Of a DNA stretch of 15,770 nt, positions 12,738-15,770 are shown in pieces. Source of the DNA: an uncultured Mucilaginibacter sp. Lineage in GTDB: Bacteria > Bacteroidota > Bacteroidia > Sphingobacteriales > Sphingobacteriaceae. Within the stretch, counting starts at the first letter, position 1, and every line of letters begins with the position of its first letter. The DNA is taken from NCBI RefSeq assembly GCF_946479965.1, contig NZ_CAMLHX010000074.1, forward strand, positions 1-15,770, read 5' to 3'. Made by a program: the position numbers and the translations under genes. The notes under the pieces are model-generated. The model saw only the letters and a program-made list of their open reading frames with translations, did no database searches and had not been told where the DNA came from.

Positions 12738-15080
12738 ATGGCTAAAAATTTACTCATTGTAGAATCTCCGGCTAAGGCCAAAACCATTGAAGGATACCTC
12801 GGGAAAGACTTCACCGTTAAGTCGAGCTACGGGCATATCCGCGATTTGGTTAAGTCCGAAGATGCTATTGATGTAGCCAACAATTTCAAGCAGAAATACG
12901 AAGTACCTGCGGATAAAAAGCAGATAGTAAGCGAGTTAAAGAAATTAGCCAAGGAAGCCGACATGGTTTGGCTGGCATCGGACGAGGACCGCGAGGGAGA
13001 AGCTATATCATGGCACTTGTTTGATACACTTAACTTAAAAGACGAGACCACTAAGCGTATCGTTTTTCATGAGATAACCAAACCGGCCATCTTAAGCGCC
13101 ATTGAAAATCCGCGTAAAATAAACTACAACCTGGTAAATGCCCAGCAGGCACGTCGTGTTTTAGATAGATTGGTGGGTTTTGAGCTGTCGCCGGTGTTAT
13201 GGAAAAAGGTTAAACCTTCCCTGTCTGCCGGTCGTGTGCAATCTGTTGCCGTTAGGCTGATAGTAGACCGCGAGCGCGAGATCAATAAATTTAACTCAGA
13301 AGCCGCTTTTAAAATAGTAGCCATATTTGGCAAAGGCAAGCAAGCATTCAAAGCCGAACTGGCTGAGCGCTTTGCCAAAGAGGACGACGCGCAGAAGTTT
13401 TTAACCGATTGCGTTGACGCGATATTCAACGTAAACTCATTAGAGACGAGGCCAACCAAGCGCTCGCCCGCCGCACCATTTACTACATCAACTTTGCAAC
13501 AGGAAGCCAGCCGCAAGCTGGGTTATTCTGTTTCGCGGACGATGCAGGTGGCGCAAAGGCTTTATGAGTCGGGGCACATTACCTATATGCGTACCGATAG
13601 CGTTAATTTATCTGAAACGGCTTTAAATGCTGCTTCACAAGAAATTATGAGTGCTTACGGCGATAAATATTATAACCGCCGTACCTATAAAACCAAAAGC
13701 GCGGGTGCACAAGAGGCACACGAGGCCATACGCCCAACCTACTTTAATAATCACAGGATCGCGGGGGATAGTTCTGAAGAACGCTTATACGAACTGATCT
13801 GGAAACGCGCCATCGCCTCGCAAATGAGCGAGGCTCAGTTTGAAAAAACCACCGCTAAAATTGGCATATCTACCCGTAAGGATGAGTTGGTTGCCAATGG
13901 CGAGGTAATGAAGTTTGACGGCTTTTTGAAGGTTTACTTAGAATCAGACGATGACGAGGAAGACAACCAACAAGACGGCGAGAACAGTATGCTGCCGCCT
14001 TTAACCAAAGGTCAGCTGCTGGAGTTGCAGGAAATGACGGCTACTGAGCGTTTCTCGCGCCCGCCATCTCGCTATACCGAGGCTAGTTTGGTTAAGAAAC
14101 TGGAAGAACTGGGGATTGGCCGACCATCAACCTACGCGCCTACTATATCCACCATACAAAACCGAGGTTATGTGGTAAAAGAAGAGCGTGAGGGCAAGCA
14201 ACGTAAGTTCAGGGTGTTAACCCTTAAAGATAAAAGTATTGCCAAAGACGAGCGCACTGAAACTACCGGCGCCGAAAAAGGCAAGCTCTCTCCTACTGAT
14301 ATTGGCGCCGTGGTGAACGACTTTCTGGTACAGCACTTTAACGGTATTGTAGACTTTAACTTTACCGCCAAAGTGGAGAAGCAATTTGACGAGATAGCGC
14401 AGGGATTGGAAGAGTGGACTAAGATGATCTCGACCTTTTATACAGGCTTCCATAAAGACGTAGAAAACACCATCCAGACAGCCGACAAAGCAACCGGCGA
14501 AAGGGATTTGGGCGTTCACCCGGAAAATGGCCAGAAGATCTCGGTACGCATTGGCCGCTACGGTCCGTTTGTGCAGGTGGGCGAGAATGCCAGCGACGAT
14601 AACAAGGATTATAAGCCGCTGTACGCAAGTTTGCGCACCGGGCAAAGCATAGAGACCATAAGTCTTGAAGAAGCCTTAGAACTGTTTAAACTACCCAAAG
14701 CAGTAGGCGAATTTGAGGGCAAGGTAATGAAGGTGGCTATCGGCAGATTTGGGCCGTATATTAGCCATAACAGTGCTTTTGTGTCGTTACCAAAAGAAAT
14801 TGATCCCCATGATGTTACCCAGGAGCAGGCAATTGAACTGATCCTGGCCAAACGCCAAAAAGATGCTGAAAGACTGATCAAATCATTTGACGAGGATCCT
14901 ACAGTAAAAATATTAAACGGTCGCTGGGGCCCATACATTGAGTTTGGCAAACAGAACGTAAAAATCCCAAAGGATGTAACAGATCCAACCACCCTAACGT
15001 TTGAACAATGCAAGGCCCTTGCCGATGCAGACAGTAAAGCGCCTAAAAAAGGTGGTAAGAAGTTTGCTAAGAAGAAGTGA
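12738..15080 (+). CDS. topA: DNA topoisomerase I (type IA)
   Basis: TopA relaxes negative supercoils by cutting one strand through a transient tyrosine link. The 780-residue protein starts with the TOPRIM domain (LLIVESPAKAKTIEGYLG; acidic metal site DEDREGEAISWH, about residues 81-92). The type IA core follows, with NAQQARRVLDRLVGFELSP, SAGRVQSVAVRLIVDRE and the catalytic Tyr283 in ITYMRTDS. RPPSRYTEASLVKKLEELGIGRPSTYAPTI marks the later core. The C-terminal part has three topoisomerase C-terminal repeats: RIGRYGPFVQVG (from 604), IGRFGPYIS (from 668) and NGRWGPYIEFG (from 727). A lysine-rich tail follows, with no Cys4 zinc ribbons. E. coli TopA has zinc ribbons instead; the repeat form is common in Bacteroidota. 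The stop codon lies inside an inverted repeat. Identification is very secure. Confidence 0.97.
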   Translation: MAKNLLIVESPAKAKTIEGYLGKDFTVKSSYGHIRDLVKSEDAIDVANNFKQKYEVPADKKQIVSELKKLAKEADMVWLASDEDREGEAISWHLFDTLNLKDETTKRIVFHEITKPAILSAIENPRKINYNLVNAQQARRVLDRLVGFELSPVLWKKVKPSLSAGRVQSVAVRLIVDREREINKFNSEAAFKIVAIFGKGKQAFKAELAERFAKEDDAQKFLTDCVDAIFNVNSLETRPTKRSPAAPFTTSTLQQEASRKLGYSVSRTMQVAQRLYESGHITYMRTDSVNLSETALNAASQEIMSAYGDKYYNRRTYKTKSAGAQEAHEAIRPTYFNNHRIAGDSSEERLYELIWKRAIASQMSEAQFEKTTAKIGISTRKDELVANGEVMKFDGFLKVYLESDDDEEDNQQDGENSMLPPLTKGQLLELQEMTATERFSRPPSRYTEASLVKKLEELGIGRPSTYAPTISTIQNRGYVVKEEREGKQRKFRVLTLKDKSIAKDERTETTGAEKGKLSPTDIGAVVNDFLVQHFNGIVDFNFTAKVEKQFDEIAQGLEEWTKMISTFYTGFHKDVENTIQTADKATGERDLGVHPENGQKISVRIGRYGPFVQVGENASDDNKDYKPLYASLRTGQSIETISLEEALELFKLPKAVGEFEGKVMKVAIGRFGPYISHNSAFVSLPKEIDPHDVTQEQAIELILAKRQKDAERLIKSFDEDPTVKILNGRWGPYIEFGKQNVKIPKDVTDPTTLTFEQCKALADADSKAPKKGGKKFAKKK

Positions 15081-15139
15081 GTGGTTTATTAGGTTGATTA
15101 AGTGATTAGTTTAAGAAATAACCACTCACTTAATCAACC
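15076..15139. repeat. Overlapping inverted repeats at the topA stop
   Basis: AGTGAGTGGTT (15076-15086, containing the topA stop) is complementary to AACCACTCACT (15120-15130). GGTTGATTAAGTG (15092-15104) is complementary to CACTTAATCAACC (15127-15139). Both are perfect (11 and 13 bp), but their right arms share 15127-15130, so the two full stems compete. No T-run follows, so this is not a standard terminator. AATCAAC copies continue to 15154. Confidence 0.6.
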
Positions 15140-15158
15140 AATCAACATAATCAACCAA

Positions 15159-15563
15159 ATGATCAAAGATCTCCCCGATAACGAAGTTAAGGATATAGCC
15201 GTAGCAGTAGCGCTTGAGGGCGAAAGCAGCGAGAGCAAAACCTGGTACGTGTATCTGATCAACCTTAAAAAGGAACCTATTGAAAATGTGCTCATCACAT
15301 CAAAGGGTTACGGGGAAAAAGACGGCGAGCAGGTAAAGACATCTGTATTAAGACACATGTTCCCGGTGGTGGAGGGCGGCGCTTTTAAGGTTATAGAGCC
15401 GATTGACGAGGCGACCTTCGGCTTAAACAATGAATACTGGGTGAGCTACTATATAGGCACCCAGATCTACGATAAAAAGTTCATCTTCCTGCCCGAAAGT
15501 ATTGTTGATTCTAACTTTATTAAACTGCCGCTGGTGAATAAACCAGGGGTTATGATAAAATAA
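15159..15563 (+). CDS. Unrecognised 134-residue protein between topA and smc
   Basis: I do not recognise this protein and assign no function. It is a soluble-looking 134-residue chain with no signal peptide or membrane helix. An acidic, beta-rich core is visible: DIAVAVALEGESSESKTWYVYLINLKKEPIENVLITSKGYGE (about 12-53), a middle stretch VLRHMFPVVEGGAFKVIEPIDE and an end FIKLPLVNKPGVMIK. The codon usage and base composition match topA and mnmA, so it is probably a long-standing resident. I chose the ATG at 15159 because an upstream GTG at 15102 would start inside the inverted repeat and add 19 repeat-encoded residues. It lies 78 bases after topA in the same direction and may be cotranscribed. 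Its stop codon overlaps another AATCAAC (15562-15568). Confidence 0.7.
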   Translation: MIKDLPDNEVKDIAVAVALEGESSESKTWYVYLINLKKEPIENVLITSKGYGEKDGEQVKTSVLRHMFPVVEGGAFKVIEPIDEATFGLNNEYWVSYYIGTQIYDKKFIFLPESIVDSNFIKLPLVNKPGVMIK

Positions 15564-15650
15564 TCAACATATCCCCAACAAATTTTTACCTATCCAATTT
15601 TTTGATGTAATTTGAAGCCTGTAAACTAATACGGCAGAATTACCCTATAA

Positions 15651-15770
15651 ATGCAGCTCACCCAGTTAGAAATAAAAGGCTTTAAAAGTTTTGGCGACAA
15701 AATCACCATTAATTTTAACGAGGGCGTAACAGCCATTGTTGGCCCTAACGGCTGCGGGAAATCAAACGTA
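15651..15770 (+). CDS. smc: Chromosome segregation ATPase SMC, N-terminal 40 codons
   Basis: The window ends inside this gene; 40 residues are visible. They begin [17 protein letters not shown], the conserved SMC N-terminus, and end in the Walker A loop GPNGCGKSN (31-39), whose GCGKSN form is characteristic of SMC. The full protein would be a long coiled-coil ATPase of about 1,180 residues that, with ScpA and ScpB, compacts and separates chromosomes. The ATG is preceded by AT-rich sequence with no Shine-Dalgarno match. TTTG at 15601-15604 is a weak -33 candidate, but no clear -7 follows. Identification is very secure despite the truncation by the window edge. Confidence 0.94.
   Translation, partial: MQLTQLEIKGFKSFGDKITINFNEGVTAIVGPNGCGKSNV

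Overview
The window looks like the chromosome of a Bacteroidota bacterium, most likely Sphingobacteriaceae (Mucilaginibacter/Pedobacter type). Three things point there. Start codons lack a GGAGG-like ribosome site. Several genes carry the Bacteroidota-type promoter (TTG/TTTG, about 19-21 bases, TAnnTTTG). The housekeeping proteins (MnmA, TopA, SMC, ProBA) have the forms usual in this phylum. The genus is an inference from memory, not from a search.

Layout. 303-2632 is a tight proB-proA operon for proline synthesis. It ends in a strong hairpin that also appears to terminate a short minus-strand gene for a 32-residue membrane protein (2682-2780). An aldehyde dehydrogenase of the succinate-semialdehyde type follows (3110-4474), then a gene-free stretch with nested inverted repeats and a 10-bp tandem repeat carrying phased GATC sites. 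Next come a minus-strand rhomboid-family membrane protein (4781-5434), an NTF2/SnoaL-like protein (5587-5934), a secreted protein with a CBM9-like N-terminus (6155-7051) and a secreted SGNH/GDSL hydrolase (7364-8659).

The gaps between 5935 and 8820 hold a set of small palindromic elements. Three (6043-6076, 7066-7272, 8674-8818) share the same terminal inverted repeat. Two copies of a separate three-stem repeat lie beside or inside them and differ by compensatory base-pair changes. This is the most unusual material in the window.

8884-10945 is an AT-rich accessory block: a four-helix membrane protein and a PIN-domain nuclease-like protein, convergent on a perfect 18-bp palindrome. From 11395 the sequence returns to housekeeping genes: mnmA (tRNA 2-thiolation), topA (topoisomerase I), an unrecognised 134-residue protein and the first 40 codons of smc. 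The gaps around mnmA, topA and the next gene are crowded with the heptamer AATCAAC and its complement, forming long inverted repeats.

Functionally the conserved genes are independent housekeeping units (proline, tRNA modification, DNA topology, chromosome segregation). The accessory material (repeats, PIN/4TM pair, small membrane protein) sits between them. No tRNA, rRNA, CRISPR array or intact transposase was seen.
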